NCBI GenBank assembly: GCA_027600665.1 | Contig: JADGJL010000174.1 | Coordinates: forward strand, 1-21,764 | DNA: 21,764 nucleotides | From: Irineochytrium annulatum | Lineage: Eukaryota; Chytridiomycota; Chytridiomycetes; Chytridiales; Chytridiaceae | Reading direction: 5' to 3' | Shown here: positions 21,082 to 21,764 of the stretch, one piece after another | Position numbering within the stretch: the first letter of the stretch is position 1 | How the letters are laid out: the number at the start of each line of letters is the position of its first letter | Made by a program: the position numbers and the translations under genes | Notes under the pieces: generated by a model | Told to the model about the DNA's origin: nothing | The model's database searches: none | The model's input: the letters and a program-made list of their open reading frames with translations, nothing else

Positions 21082-21764
21082 CTATCTATTGACACTCCGC
21101 AAGTTGTCAAACACGCCCCCAGATCATGACCATGGAATGCACCAGCTACTGCGCATCCGGGGGTCTTTCCAAAGAGCTCGCTTCCGCAGCCCGCAAGAGA
21201 AAGGTCTCTCGCATCACGGTTAAATTGCGTTTTGAACGTTATCTTCGGAGTTCTTGCATGCATTACCCACTACATGAGAGCGACAGTTGCCCGTCTCGCC
21301 CCTCTCGCGCCTAAATCGCTAGCGACTAAATAACTCCATGTGGACGATTCCGGGTCTCGGTCAAAGACGAAAATATCTTCCTAATGCTGATCGCCGCCAT
21401 GCCAGCTTCCACAGCATGCTTTGTCTCGGCAGAGCACAGCGGGGATTTTAGGGTCCTATTGGGTTTCCGTTCTCTCACATTCCTGACCCTGCGAGCAAAC
21501 GTCAGTGTCATTCAGCAGGTAGCGAAAAGAGAACCTTTTGTCCATGTAGCGAATCGCCTTTTGAGGACCTGTATTCGTCGCCAATGGCCAGCCTGTCGAT
21601 AGGCGGATGCATTGCGACAATATCGGGGACTTTTTGCTAGGCGGCGGTACGGAGTCTCCCACGCCTTTTATCGTATTTCGTTTCACAACAACACTTTCTC
21701 GTTATTTTTCTTTTTTTCCGTTTTTTTTGTTTTTTTTTTGGAACGTACGCCCGGGGGGGGGGGG
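21082..21764. other. Region upstream of the dynein gene, no gene recognised
   Basis: The 683 nt should contain the dynein promoter. No TATA box or clear RFX-type X-box was seen by eye. Plus ORFs at 21126-21314 and 21384-21602 and minus ORFs at 21326-21511 and 21456-21686 overlap one another and show no family resemblance; they look like chance ORFs. A 10-nt palindrome (TCGCTAGCGA, 21316-21325) is flanked by direct CTAAA copies. A CCAAT box is at 21581-21585 on the plus strand. The end is low complexity. Confidence 0.55.
21702..21764. repeat. T-rich tract followed by a terminal run of 12 G
   Basis: T runs of 5 to 10 nt fill 21702-21739, and G fills 21753-21764 up to the last base of the window. 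A poly-G run exactly at the end suggests a contig edge or a sequencing artefact, although a genuine G-rich repeat is possible. Confidence 0.7.

Noticed and set aside
20957..21223. Plus-strand 88-codon ORF over the dynein start
   Set aside because: It begins at GTG, overlaps the inferred first dynein exons in antisense and has no recognisable domain.
21311..21330. Palindrome TCGCTAGCGA flanked by CTAAA direct copies
   Set aside because: Too short to claim a terminal inverted repeat, target-site duplication or binding site.
21384..21686. Overlapping ORFs on both strands near the right end
   Set aside because: They are short and unlike any known family, they overlap each other, and they lie next to low-complexity sequence.
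1..21764. tRNA, rRNA, CRISPR arrays, transposons, bacterial operons or viral genes
   Set aside because: None recognised on either strand; the gaps are short and the genes are spliced eukaryotic genes.

Overview
The window is nuclear DNA from a eukaryote, most likely a zoosporic (flagellated, chytrid-like) fungus. It holds five protein-coding genes split by 35 inferred GT-AG introns of only 39 to 106 nt, many with a TTAAC, CTAAC or CTGAC branch-site-like motif just upstream of the acceptor. The fungal call rests on a SNF5 subunit carrying a C-terminal GATA-type finger, on compact gene spacing and on tiny introns. The flagellate call rests on a complete axonemal dynein heavy chain. The lineage is inference; no organism-specific marker is present. 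All exon boundaries were read by eye: phase was checked by exon lengths and conserved protein blocks were recognised from memory of the families, with no alignment run.

Layout, left to right. 1-452: edge and upstream sequence, possibly with an exon of a divergent gene at the extreme left. 453-1977 (+): ZnT7/SLC30A7-type zinc transporter, 5 exons, 404 aa. 2127-4072 (+): SNF5/SMARCB1-type chromatin-remodelling subunit fused to a GATA-like zinc finger and an RG-rich tail, 8 exons, 511 aa. 4161-5737 (+): adenylosuccinate synthetase, 8 exons, 422 aa. 5738-6262: noncoding, with a poly(A) signal and an unexplained antisense ORF. 6263-8237 (+): Hrd1/synoviolin ER E3 ubiquitin ligase, 7 exons, 568 aa. 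8407-21081 (-): DNAH7-type inner-arm dynein heavy chain, 12 exons, 4035 aa, filling more than half of the window. 21082-21764: upstream of the dynein, no gene recognised, ending in T-rich and poly-G tracts.

The four plus-strand genes lie head to tail with 88 to 525 nt between them. Hrd1 and the dynein converge with 169 nt between their stop codons. The genes do not form a pathway: they serve Golgi zinc loading, chromatin remodelling, AMP synthesis, ER-associated degradation and flagellar motility. I see no mobile element, CRISPR array, rRNA, tRNA or virus-like gene, and no convincing new system. The points most worth a second look are the atypical GATA finger on SNF5, the very uneven intron distribution in the dynein gene, stop-free introns of length 3n that gene callers will read as exon, and a 50-residue loop inside the Hrd1 RING.
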